DNA from: Gnetum montanum
Lineage: Eukaryota > Streptophyta > Gnetopsida > Gnetales > Gnetaceae
Reading direction: 5' to 3'
Assembly: GCA_015680685.1 (NCBI GenBank)
Contig: MNCI01023742.1
Location: 966,125-1,030,124 of the forward strand
Length of the DNA: 64,000 nucleotides
Under the pieces are notes generated by a model. That model had not been told where the DNA came from, did no database searches, and saw only the letters and a list, made by a program, of their open reading frames with translations. The position numbers were made by a program, and so were the translations under genes. Shown here one piece after another: positions 1 through 9,739 of this stretch (position 1 is its first letter; every line of letters begins with the position of its first letter).

Positions 1-469
1 TTTGCGTTGCAACTACTTAGGGAGTTACAGTGTGTAATAGTGTATCAAGAGTGTTGAGCTGAGTGGAATGCATCTGGGGGTATCACTGAGTAGGACATGA
101 TGGGGGAAATAGGGGATGTATTGGGAGTCGGGAATGTACTTATGAATGAATTAATTAACCCAGTTATGTGCGTCAGGAAAAATGTGATACCTTGTCATCA
201 TGATGAAGTGCATCTATGCACGAACGCCTCAGAGGTGTCATCCTGCAAACACAACTCCAAGAAGACAAGAAAACCATAAATGAAATAGTCAACTAAACAC
301 TTTAAACAAGGAGATGGAGTCACCATGTGCAATTTTCAAAGCAGACAGAATCATGAATAGCATCAACTTCATTAGGGTCCATGAGATGAATCATGCAGCA
401 AGTCTTTGTGGAACATGACCAGCCGATTGCAGCGACACATCTTTTCAAATTTTTCTTGGTCATCGATGA

Positions 470-805
470 TGTCACCAATTTATAGTCTTAGCAGATTGTT
501 GTGGATTAGTTTCACATCATAACCCCTTGGACAATGCTAGTTTAGCATCGTAGCGAATGGTGCATTGCTAGTTTAGAGTCGTAGCAGACTGTGAAGAGGC
601 AAACTAGTTTATAGTCTTAGTGGACTCTAGGTGCTAGTTTTATGTCATGGCGGACAGATGTAGCAGTTTAGTGTCATACCGGACAAAACTCTATGGTATG
701 AGTTTTAAGTCATGATGCCAAGACTATTTTGTGGTATCATTTTTAAGTCATGATGCCAGGACTGTTCTATGCTAGTTTATAGTCATAGTGGACTGATGCT
801 TACCT
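470..805. repeat. Degenerate tandem repeat, about 9 units of 30-38 bp
   Basis: Units such as CTAGTTTATAGTC.TAGTGGAC recur at about 479, 537, 567, 604, 634, 664, 700, 738 and 772. Unit length and sequence drift, so this is an old array. Read on the minus strand, several units encode variants of S-T-K-T-(I/L)-N-stop/W, the same short peptide found twice inside the gag-pro frame near 2429-2490. A looser copy is seen at about 973-1000. Confidence 0.7.
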
Positions 806-1156
806 TGCATGTGTAAAGTGTGATGTTGCATGCATGGTCATGGTACGTCCCTGCGAGATCCTACAAAAATCAACTAGGAAGAAAACAACATCAAGCGACA
901 CCTACCGTACATAGAGTTAGAATGAAAGAATGAAAGAAAAGCAATGCAAAAAGTGATAGTTTTATGCCGTTCTGGGCCGTATGCTAGTTTGAGGCCTTTT
1001 CGGGCCATGTGTTTTTGTAGTTTTATGTTTTTATGTTTGATTTTTTTCAAATGCAATGTGTAAAATGAGTTGACAAATGTGTAAACAAAGTAAAATGCGT
1101 AATCTAGGTGAGCAGGCAAAATGTAAATGCATAGGCTAGTGCAATGTAAACAAAAG

Positions 1157-2341
1157 TCAAAAATGCATGTTAGAGGGGTAGGCAGAAGGTAGGCAAGCAT
1201 CAAGCACATTTTCAGCCAAGGGAGAGTCTTGGTCATGTAGTTGCTTCCTAACTAGGCATGGATTAGGGAGTATGCAAGGTTTAGGGTCCTCTGGGGGGTT
1301 GTCGGCTTCAACCACTTGTTCGGGTGTGTTAGCCTTAAGCGTTGCATTGGTTGTCGTAGGTGTACCATTAAGAAACTCTTCTTCCAAAACTTGCACCATG
1401 TCTATGTCGTGGATAGTCGAAGAGGAAACGTTATCACCATGGATGATAACTTGACCACCTTCGTATGGAAGGTGGATTTCTTGGTGGATGGGAGAGGAGA
1501 TGGCCCTTAGTTGAGCTAGCCAAGGCCTGCCTAGAATCATGTTGAAACCTGGCATCTCCTCTATGACAGTGAAATATGCACTAGTGGGAAATTGCTCTCC
1601 CGCTACAAAGGCTAAGTTGATTGTACCCTTGACTGTGACATGTGATCCATTGAAGGATTTTAGACATGTGGTTTTGGTTGGCCTAATTTCATCTACCAGG
1701 CCTAGCTTGTCAATGACGGAGTACAGGACTACGTTTGTTGCTGCACCATCGTCAACATGCACTCTACAGATGGTGCACTATCCAACACAAATGCTAATGG
1801 ATGGTGGAGCTGTAATGACTTCCCCTCGTTTGGGGTTGACTTTAACTGCATCATCATAAGAGGCTAAGGTTGTTGAACCCAATCCTTATGGTGTGAGAGG
1901 CAACATTGTTGCACAGATGGATGCCTCATTTGCAGGGATGTCCTCCATAACAGGAATGGAGGCTAAGACTTGGGCCAATGATTAGCAGTGAGCAGGTGAG
2001 GTCCTCACTAGGTCGTATAAGCTAAATGTTGTATTCTTTTGCTTGAGCATTTGCTTTACTTGGGTTAGTGCAGCTACGAAGTCCTTGTCATTAGCCATTG
2101 TGTTGGCTTTGACTTCCTCTATGAAGCTTGAGAGACAGACCTCTTGGGAGGGGGACTTAGGCTTAGCTTGCTTGGGGGTAGGGGCCCCAGTGTTCAGTTG
2201 TTGTTTGCTAGTTGTGGCCTTTGCTTTGGCCATGGGAGTTGCGAGGTGCTCATTTGTCCTCTTGCATTCCCATTTGGTGGGCCTACCTGGGTTGCTAGTG
2301 GGGTCAACCCTTGGAGGAGGAGGGATCGAGATGTTGTCCAC
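1157..2341 (-). pseudogene. Retroviral-type aspartic protease region of the Tat/Ogre-like element
   Basis: The part after 1762 carries VDDGAATNVV, corresponding to the family motif D-(S/T/G)-G/A-A followed by a hydrophobic stretch, and then NMILGRPWL about 75 residues later, the usual second landmark of plant Ty3/gypsy proteases. The catalytic motif is altered from D-S/T-G to D-D-G-A. The stretch 2341-1982 is a proline/lysine-rich linker. The frame is the same as gag (4801), so it was one gag-pro polyprotein. In-frame stops near 1980, 1890 and 1785 break it. Two peptides of the S-T-K-x-L-N-W-H-D type lie just upstream near 2430-2490. Its job would be maturation of the element's own polyprotein; it cannot do so in this state. 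Confidence 0.65.
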
Positions 2342-2458
2342 TGTTGGGCTTTGGGTAGGTGAGGGACCATCTCGTTGTGGTACTCTTATGACGAAAGGTT
2401 GCTTAGCAGTTTTTGTTGCTACATCATGCCAGTTTAATGTCTTAGTAGATGAGTCATG

Positions 2459-4801
2459 CTAGTTTAACATCTTAGTAGAAGAACGTTGTGGAGCCTTAAC
2501 CACAAAGGGTGTTGTGGATGCCTGGGGTGGCATCTTGATAACAAAGGGAGGCCTCTTATTTGTGGAGGCTAGGGGAATCCTTACATTACTAGGAGGCACA
2601 CGGATCACAAAAGATTTTTGCACAGGTTTGGGATTGCCACCTATGCTAATTGAGTTTATGACATAGGAGGCATCGTCTACGTTGGATTGACTTGCCATGT
2701 CAATCACTAGTTGGCCTTGTTTTATCATTCCCTACAAGTCATCTTGCAAGGCATGACAGTTTTCTGTACTGTGACTAGCCATTTGATGGTAATGACAGTA
2801 TTGGTCCAATTTAAAATGTTGTGGGACCGGGGGCTCATTTGGTACTACTAAGGTGGGGTTCCTTAGTAGCTCGTAGTACCTGTCATGTTTTTGGTGGGTA
2901 ATCTCCAATACGTGTTTGTGTTGGGTTTTCTTGGCTTTCAAGAGTTGCTCCAATAGTTGAGAGGGTTGCATCAGTAGTGGTGTATACTTTGAGCAGTCCT
3001 TGAATTGAAAGTTGGGACTTGGGGTGGCCACTGCCGATGTAGGTGAGTTGGTGCCAAAGTTGGTGGCTTTGTTAGCTGGGGCTTTAGGTTGCTTAGCTGT
3101 TGGGCCCTAGTTGGTTGCTTTTGTGATTGCGGCTACTATTGCCTCGGTTGTGTTTTGCTTGCGAGTATGTTGGTTTTTGTAGGCCACATAAGCTGGGTCA
3201 TTACTTATTTGTGCAACCTCTTCTATGTCTTTAATTTGTACAAATGCCTGACTCAAAGTACGGGGTTTTAAATAATAAAGTTTTGATTTAATGAAGTCAT
3301 TTGCAGCTACCTTAAGGATGGTAAGTAAATATGTTTTAGGAACAGGTTCGTGAAGTTCATTCAGGGTGGCACTCCATCTTTGAATAAATTTTTGTGCTAG
3401 CTCTAAAGGTGCTTGTTTAATTTGAATCAAGCTATCTAACGTGGCTTCAGGTTTTAGATTATATTTGAAAAGGGTGACAAACTGGTGCAAAAAATTCTCC
3501 AGAGAAGATATAGAGCTACGGGATAAGGCTCGGTACTAGTCTAAGGCTTTTCCTATTAAATACATAGCAAACACATGCAAAATTACATGGGGCCACGCCT
3601 GAAGCAAAAGAATTTCGGTTTGGAATGTCACTAGGTGGCCATTTGGGTCTCCCTCTCCATTGTACTTGGTCAACTAAGGTAACGAGACTCCCTTTGGCAA
3701 GGTTAAGGGTGGAACTGAGGGATCAATCGAGTCATCTTGATAGAAGTCTAGTACTTTGACTTCCTCATTGTTCAAATTTTTAAGGCATTTTAATTCCTTT
3801 GCCAAAGAGTGCATCATTTTTTATGTGTCTGCCCATTCTTGGGCGGTAGGCAAACTAGTGGATTGAGCATATTGTGGATGATAATGATTTAATTGTTGCA
3901 TTGGTTGTGGGAAGAGAGGTTTTTGGGCTAACGTTTCTTGTGGTGGGATGGTATTCGGAACTGAGACTACCAATGGAGCCCATTTCCCAGCCATAAGTTG
4001 TGAAGTAATACCCTGAACATGTTGGGTTGGAGTAATCAATGGGGCTCCATGGATTTGCACCTGAGGTATGTAATGGGTGGATGTGGAAGCTAGTATGACC
4101 GATGGCATTCCAATTACTTGAGGTCGAAAGATTGACTCTGCGTTGGTTTGGGGGGGAAGTTGTTGGGACTGTGCTTGTGGAGGAATGATGGAAGTAGATG
4201 CATCAGAATGAAAATTATTGGGTATGAAGAAGATAGGAATGGAAGTAGGTACCTCTTGTCAGGAAATTGGTGCTTGAGTGTTTGTAGATGAAGGAGGAAG
4301 CACAGTTTCTTCCAGGAAAGGATGGAATAATGGGTTTGTGTAGGCATGGGGACTAACAGTATAGTAGGAATCTTCATGTTACGATTGGGCTACAAAATCA
4401 TCTTCCTCATCTTGAGGCTCTATTGGCGATAGCTGTAAGGCTTGACTTCTAGACATAAGAAGCTGGGATATGAGTTTATGATGGTTTTTAGATAGCAGGA
4501 TTATGTCAAATGCTAAAGGGATGAACTCATGTCCTCCTTTGTGGATAAATTCATATTCTTGCTTTGCTTCCCTTTCTATACGGTCGATAGGTAAATTGCC
4601 TTGGATTTTGACACAGATGAAGTTATACTATTTAGGTGTAAGAGTCGTATGAGTAGGGCCTTTACCCTGTAGCCTAAGCGATTGGCGTGTAGGGCCTTGA
4701 GGATTTATGTGTTCAATAATGGTTATGGATTCCGTAGCAGTCACAGGGTTTGAATTTTCAGCGATTGGTAGTGTTACTGGGTTGATTTGGAAGGATTCCA
4801 T
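2459..4801 (-). pseudogene. Gag of the Tat/Ogre-like element, stop-riddled
   Basis: Start chosen at the ATG at 4801, the first Met of the long frame, which follows a leader of about 230 bases. The frame runs from 4801 down to 1157 without any frameshift that I could find; pieces beginning at 4108, 3490, 3031, 2728, 2341 and 1762 are all in the same phase. The middle (3490-3107) reads like the plant retrotransposon gag domain, with LHQFVTLFKYNLKPEATLDS-type sequence. At about 2785-2740 there is a C-H-Y-H...H...C box (QYCHYHQMASHSTENCH), typical of Tat/Ogre gags. About a dozen in-frame stops fit CAG/CAA to TAG/TAA or TGG to TAG. Gag would form the intracellular particle. The N-terminal 200 residues are not recognisable. 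Confidence 0.7.
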
Positions 4802-5010
4802 GATGAACGTGAGCAGACTAAGCTAGATGAATGGAGTTGAATTGCAAGCAGTTGCAACGTGACCATGACACAAACACAACGTGACCAAAATAATCAAACT
4901 AGATCAATAGGAGCAAGTTTAGCATGAACAACAGGGACAGGAGACTCACAGGGTAAGATGAAAAAGTTTTAACAGGTAGTGTGATCGACATTTTAACAAT
5001 GGCAAATTCA

Positions 5011-5031
5011 GGCCCTCCTTCTAGCGCTAAA
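5011..5031 (-). other. Possible primer-binding site next to the 5' LTR
   Basis: On the minus strand this reads TTTAGCGCTAGAAGGAGGGC, directly after a candidate LTR end in ..TACA. Position and form suit a primer-binding site (TGGCGC-like start with one G-to-A change). I cannot name the matching tRNA with confidence. Confidence 0.25.
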
Positions 5032-5884
5032 AACTGTACTGTTTGAAATCTTTGGTGTAAGGCTCAAAGGGAAATAGACACCGAGAGATCGTTGGACACG
5101 CACAGCTAACCCTGCCTTCGCTTGAGGGCAAGCTAAAAAATGGAACGAAGGTAGAGTGCCTTGGATGGTTTGCACGCAAATCAACCAAGGACTTCCCCAA
5201 GCGTAAGCTACGGCTAGCACTGGGGTTATCGTAAACAGTGTAAACGGGATGCAAACAGTGACACAAAATGTAAACAGAGTGTACTGAATTATAAATAAAG
5301 CATAAACAGAGCTATATTTGTAAAAAAAAGCTTAAATAGAACTAAACAATGTAAATGGAAGGCAATAATGAAATTGTATTGTATTGTTTAAACAAGAATG
5401 TGCACCGGTCAAAGCGTAGCTACACGTATGGATGGCAGGTCAAGCACTAAGCCCTGGGATGATGTCTGAAGTGTTCGGATGCTAGGACTCAAGTGTATCT
5501 AAGTGTCCTAGGCTACTGGTCGATACTTCCCAAGCCACCAACCTTCAAAATTTCCCCTTGTTTATGTGAATTGACAGGGTATTTATAGGGATGGGCCAAA
5601 CTTGGGCACGGAATCCATGGATGGAATCAACGGTTGAGAGATGAGAGGAAACAGGATCGGGTGACATGTGTTCAATGGACAATTGTGCTTGGGTTAGATG
5701 CATGCTAGTGAGAGTTGGATGTGTGTCGGCAAGCTACGTTCTTGACCAGGTACATTGCATTTTACAATTCATGGATTATTCAAGCCCATGAGAGTACATT
5801 TAATTTAGACCATGAGGGCCTGACTATCCCACAAATGAAGATTTACAATGAAATGTATAAGGGAAATTCGACCCGTCTTGCATG

Positions 5885-6185
5885 AAACTTCTTTGTCCTA
5901 AGTTTTCTAGAATTTTCTGGGAATTGTTAATGCTAAGAATTTTTTGCCATTTTCTGGAATTTTCTAGGATTTTCTGGGAGTTGCTGATGCTAAGAATTTT
6001 CTGGAATTTTTTGCCATTTTTTGAGAGTTGCTGATGCTAAGAATTTTCTGAAATTTTCTGCCATTTTCTAGAATTTTCTGGGAGTTGTTGATGCTGAGAA
6101 TTTTCTAAGAGTTGCTGATGTTGAGAATTTTTTGAGAGTTGCTGATGCTGAAAATTTTCTGGAATTTTCTAGCAGTTGGTCATGT
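5885..6185. repeat. Tandem array built on GAATTTTCTGG and GTTGCTGATGCT
   Basis: Short blocks AGAATTTTCTGG, GCCATTTTCT and GGGAGTTGCTGATGCTAAG alternate about six times in different combinations. This looks like replication slippage of a composite unit of roughly 20-60 bp. No spacer-repeat regularity is present. Confidence 0.75.
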
Positions 6186-6244
6186 TGGACTTACGCTGCC
6201 AATGTGACCTGGGCATCAGTGAAAAAAATGAGCATTTTTTGAGC

Positions 6245-6590
6245 TAAAATCTAAAGTTCTGGAGGTTGAAACTTGGAGAAATCATTAATGGACCTTGAGG
6301 ATGACTTGTCCCTTCAAATCAGACCATTTTGATGTTGTTTTGAGGCTCTAAAAGTTGGTCACACTGTGGTCACGCCTAGCATGATTGCCCAGCGTGACCT
6401 GCAGAAACTGTGTAATTTGGCTTGAAATTTGGACTCCTGAATGCTGAGACTTGGAGTGGACATCAACGGCTCTTGAGGATGGCTTGCATCCTCAGATTTG
6501 GACCACTTGTTATTTGATTTTGAAAATGTTGGAGTTGCTCATGCCAAGGGTAAGCTAGCTTGACAGTGTGATCAAGCTGGACTTGAGTTT
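6245..6590. repeat. Two to three diverged copies of a ~175-bp unit
   Basis: The sequence around GAAACTTGGAG...GACCTTGAGGATGACTTG...GACCATTTTGATGTTG is repeated about 175 bp later as GAGACTTGGAG...GCTCTTGAGGATGGCTTG...GACCACTTGTTATTTG. Each copy is followed by a GTGACCTG or GTGATCAAG block. A third partial copy begins near 6580. Confidence 0.65.
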
Positions 6591-6661
6591 CATGCCTTAG
6601 TCAAATTTTGCCTCCCGAATGCTTGAAAGGGCTTGAGTTGTTCTTGTTTCAAAGTGTCAAG

Positions 6662-9600
6662 CTAAAATTAGTGGTGTTTCAGTTGACAACTAATTCTAAA
6701 AGCAAAACACTTTGCATGGAACCAACCAATTGAGAGCCTGACAAGTACCTATGTTGAAAGCATGGATGAACTAGAGAAAGTTCATTACCAACTCTTCAAT
6801 GATTAATCTAATGACACTTATTAGAAAGAGTTGGAAATCCCTAAAAATTCTAAACACAAGCCCCAAGAGTTGAGATCTCTACTTTCTAGCATGGAGTATG
6901 CTTTCTTAAAAAATGGAAAGCTAGTGATAATCAATGTCAATCTTGCTCTTGAATAAAAAGAGAAGCTATTGAAGTTGGTTAACGAATGGGAAACAACCTT
7001 TGCTTGGTCATATCCCAAACTCACTTGGATTAATCTTAGGATATGCTAGCATCACATCTATACTAATCCTTCCATCAAGCCAAAGAGGTAGCTACAGCAG
7101 CAGTTGAATCCCAAGTTGAAGTAGGTCTTCAAGGAGAAGATTGAACAACTCCTCAAGGCAAGGTTCATCTATCCCATTGTAGATAGCTAGTGGGTTAACT
7201 TGCTTGTGATCTTGCCAAAGAAAGGTGGTAAGTGGAGGGTTTGTATTAACTTTATGCTATTGAACATGGTGACCTACAAAGATCATTTCTCATTGCCATT
7301 TATGGACTAGGTGTTGAACACTATCTCTGGAACGTGCTTCTAAAGCTTTCTGGATGATTATAGTGGCTATAATCAAATTTAGATGGCACTGGAAGACCAA
7401 GCCAAAACTACATTCACAATTTCCTATGAGACTTTTGCATATAGAAAGATGTCTTTTGGTCTATGCAATGCCCCTGTAACCTTCTAATGCCTTATCATTA
7501 GCATTTTTCAATAGCAGATTGGTAGTTGGGTGGAGGTCTTCATAGATGACTTCTCCACCTATGGGGCTACATTTGAGTAAGCCTTGGATTACCTTGAGTA
7601 AGTGATTAAAAGGTGTGTGGAGACTAACCTTTGGCTCAATTGACAAAAGAGCCACCTGATGGTCCAAGAGGACATTGTGTTGGGGCATCGAATCTCAAAA
7701 GTAGGGATTGAGGTGGATGCTGAAAAGATTAGGGGCATTCAAGGAATTACGTGCCAACCGAAAATCGTTAAAGATGTTCAATTATTCCTTGGTCACATTG
7801 GCTACTACCAGTGATTCATAGAGGATTTCTCTAAGATCATTAAACTATTGGTTGAGCTGACAAAGAAAGATGCTTTATTCGTATGGACTAAGAAATGTGA
7901 AAAGACATTCCAGCAAATCAAAGAAAAGCTTGTAGAAACTCCAATTCTATAAGTACCTAACTTGTCCTGATTGTTTCACATCATAATGGACACATCAAAC
8001 TATGTCTTTGGAGTCATGCTCATGTAGTTGGATGATCAGAAACATCCATACTACATCCACTACATGAGCAAAAGCATTATGGGTACATAGCTTAACTACA
8101 ACACAACAAAGAAAGAGCTAATGACAATGGTGTATGCCTTGAAAAAATTTAGGCACTATGTGCTTGGATAAAAGGTCTTTATGCACATAGACCATAGTGC
8201 AATCCACTTCTTGATGAACAAACCAATGGTGAGCCCTCATATCATACTATGGCTTTTGATCTTGGAGGAATTCGATCTTACAATGGTAGATCGAAAAAAA
8301 ATTGAGAATTTGGTTGTCGATCAGTTGTCTTGGTTGAGATGGGACAACAAAGAGGAGGAGAGTCCACTTTCTAATCAATTTTCTGATGAACTCCTCTTTG
8401 TTGGTGCAACAAATGAACAATTGCCTATTGAACCTAAGTGGTACAATGACATTCTTACTTTTCTTCTCACATAGGAGATGCCACAAGAGTTGGACCACAA
8501 GAAGAAACAACAATTTCTTCATTAGGACAAACGCTTCATGGAGATTAATGAACACCTTTACAAGGTAAGTGATGATGGCCTAGTTTATTGGGGTGTTCCT
8601 AATGTTGACTAACTACACGTTCTCCAAGATGCTCATGAGGGCCCTTGTGGGGGCCATTATGTTAGGAGATGCATGGCTATTAAGATCTTAATGGCAGGGT
8701 ATTATTGGACAACACTCTTCAAGGACACTCACCACTTTGTTTACTTTTGTAAATGCTGCCAACGTGATGGTGGAATAATAGCTTATATGGAGAGTCCTCA
8801 GTAGTGGATCCAACTACTAGAATCCCTTGACGTTTGGGGCATAGACTTCATGGGTCCCATCACACACATGTCAAATGAAAAGATGTACATCATAGTTACT
8901 ATTGACTATTGTATGAAATGGGTAGAAGTAGTAGGCATCACCAACTATACATCCTCTATAGCTATTTGGGTTGTACAACAGAATGTTGTAAATAGGTTTG
9001 GGGTGCCATGTGCATTGATTTCTAATAATGGTAGTCACTTTACAAGCACTACCTTTCAAAAGCTTATGCAATTCTTGGGGTAGAGCATAAATTAACAACA
9101 CCCTACTACTCCTAAGCTAATGGTTAAGCTAAAGTTACAAATAGGAACATCACTAAGATCTTAACTAGAATAATTACCAAATATAGGAGAGATTGGAACA
9201 CAAAACTTAACAATGCCCTTTAGGCTTACCGCTCAACATGAAAACTCCCTATAGGCTATTCTCCCTATGAGCTAGTGTATGAAAAATCACCAACACTTCT
9301 TATTCAATCTAAGCTTTGTACACTTTTAATAGCCTATGATCTTGACTTCGACCTTAGTCTAGCATAGAAAGAAAGATTGATCAACCTTAATGTGCTAGAT
9401 GAGAATAGATTAGTCGCCTTGTTTTTGAATGAAGTGCACAAGGCATTCAACAAATAATGCCATGACCTCAAAATAAGGAAAGTAAAATTTCATCTAAAAG
9501 ATAAGATCCTTTGTTGGAACCCCACACACGTGTCACAATAGACCAAGTTCCAAACATTATGGGAAGGGCCTTACATCATTTATTAAACTTTTCCTTCTCA

Positions 9601-9739
9601 GGCCATGTTGATCAAAAAATTTGAAAGCCCAAACAAGAAGCAATTGGTCAACATGCAACAACTTAAACCTTTCCATGAGCCCAAGCAAACTAGTGTAAGC
9701 AACACCTCCTCGGATGGACAACCATGCTCAATATTTTAG
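6662..9739 (+). pseudogene. Pol remnant: RT, RNase H and integrase of element A
   Basis: Domains in order: linker with CMEPTN at about 6714; RT from about 7080, with LPKKGGKWRVC near 7212, FGLCNAP near 7460 and the catalytic FIDD box intact (DD at 7545-7550); RNase H at about 7980-8330 (DTSNY, then HIDHSAIHFLMNKPMVSPH); integrase with the H-H-C-C finger (AHEGP..GGHY near 8630, FCKCC near 8750-8760) and core from 8840. The first catalytic Asp is present (GIDFMG, 8844-8846). The second is Asn (ISNNGSHF, 9024-9026) and the catalytic Glu is Lys (AKVTNR, 9131-9133). The integrase is therefore dead by two point changes besides the many stops, which mostly fit CAA/CAG to TAA/TAG. The C-terminal part is recognisable to about 9700. 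Confidence 0.85.

Larger units (their letters stand above)
1..6659 (-). mobile_element. Tat/Ogre-like Ty3/gypsy element, gag-protease only
   Basis: A minus-strand LTR retrotransposon whose 5' side is at high coordinates. Seen in order on the minus strand are a candidate 5' LTR (6659-5035), a short leader, gag (from 4801), and a protease-like domain (to 1157), then a degenerate tandem repeat. No reverse transcriptase or integrase follows the protease, so this copy is either a non-autonomous gag-pro element or one cut by the window edge. The gag Cys-His box and the protease flap/LGRPW region resemble the Tat/Ogre lineage. The right boundary is inferred: Athila-like pol sequence of another element starts at about 6660, which suggests this element was inserted into it. 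Confidence 0.6.
5035..6659 (-). repeat. Candidate 5' LTR of the Tat/Ogre-like element
   Basis: The interval lies between the gag leader and the first pol-like sequence of the neighbouring element. On the minus strand it would start TGACACTTTG (6659) and end ..CAGTACA (5035), meeting the TG...CA rule. The second LTR is not in the window, so the ends rest on position only. It contains two internal arrays (5885-6185 and 6245-6590). Confidence 0.4.

Noticed and set aside
2043-2462. Plus-strand open frame of 139 codons with hydrophobic character
   Set aside because: It is antisense to the gag-pro frame, and its length is explained by the biased composition of the opposite strand.
5885-6185. Possible CRISPR-like array
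   Set aside because: Repeat units vary in length and order, there are no unique spacers of constant size, and the context is a plant retroelement.
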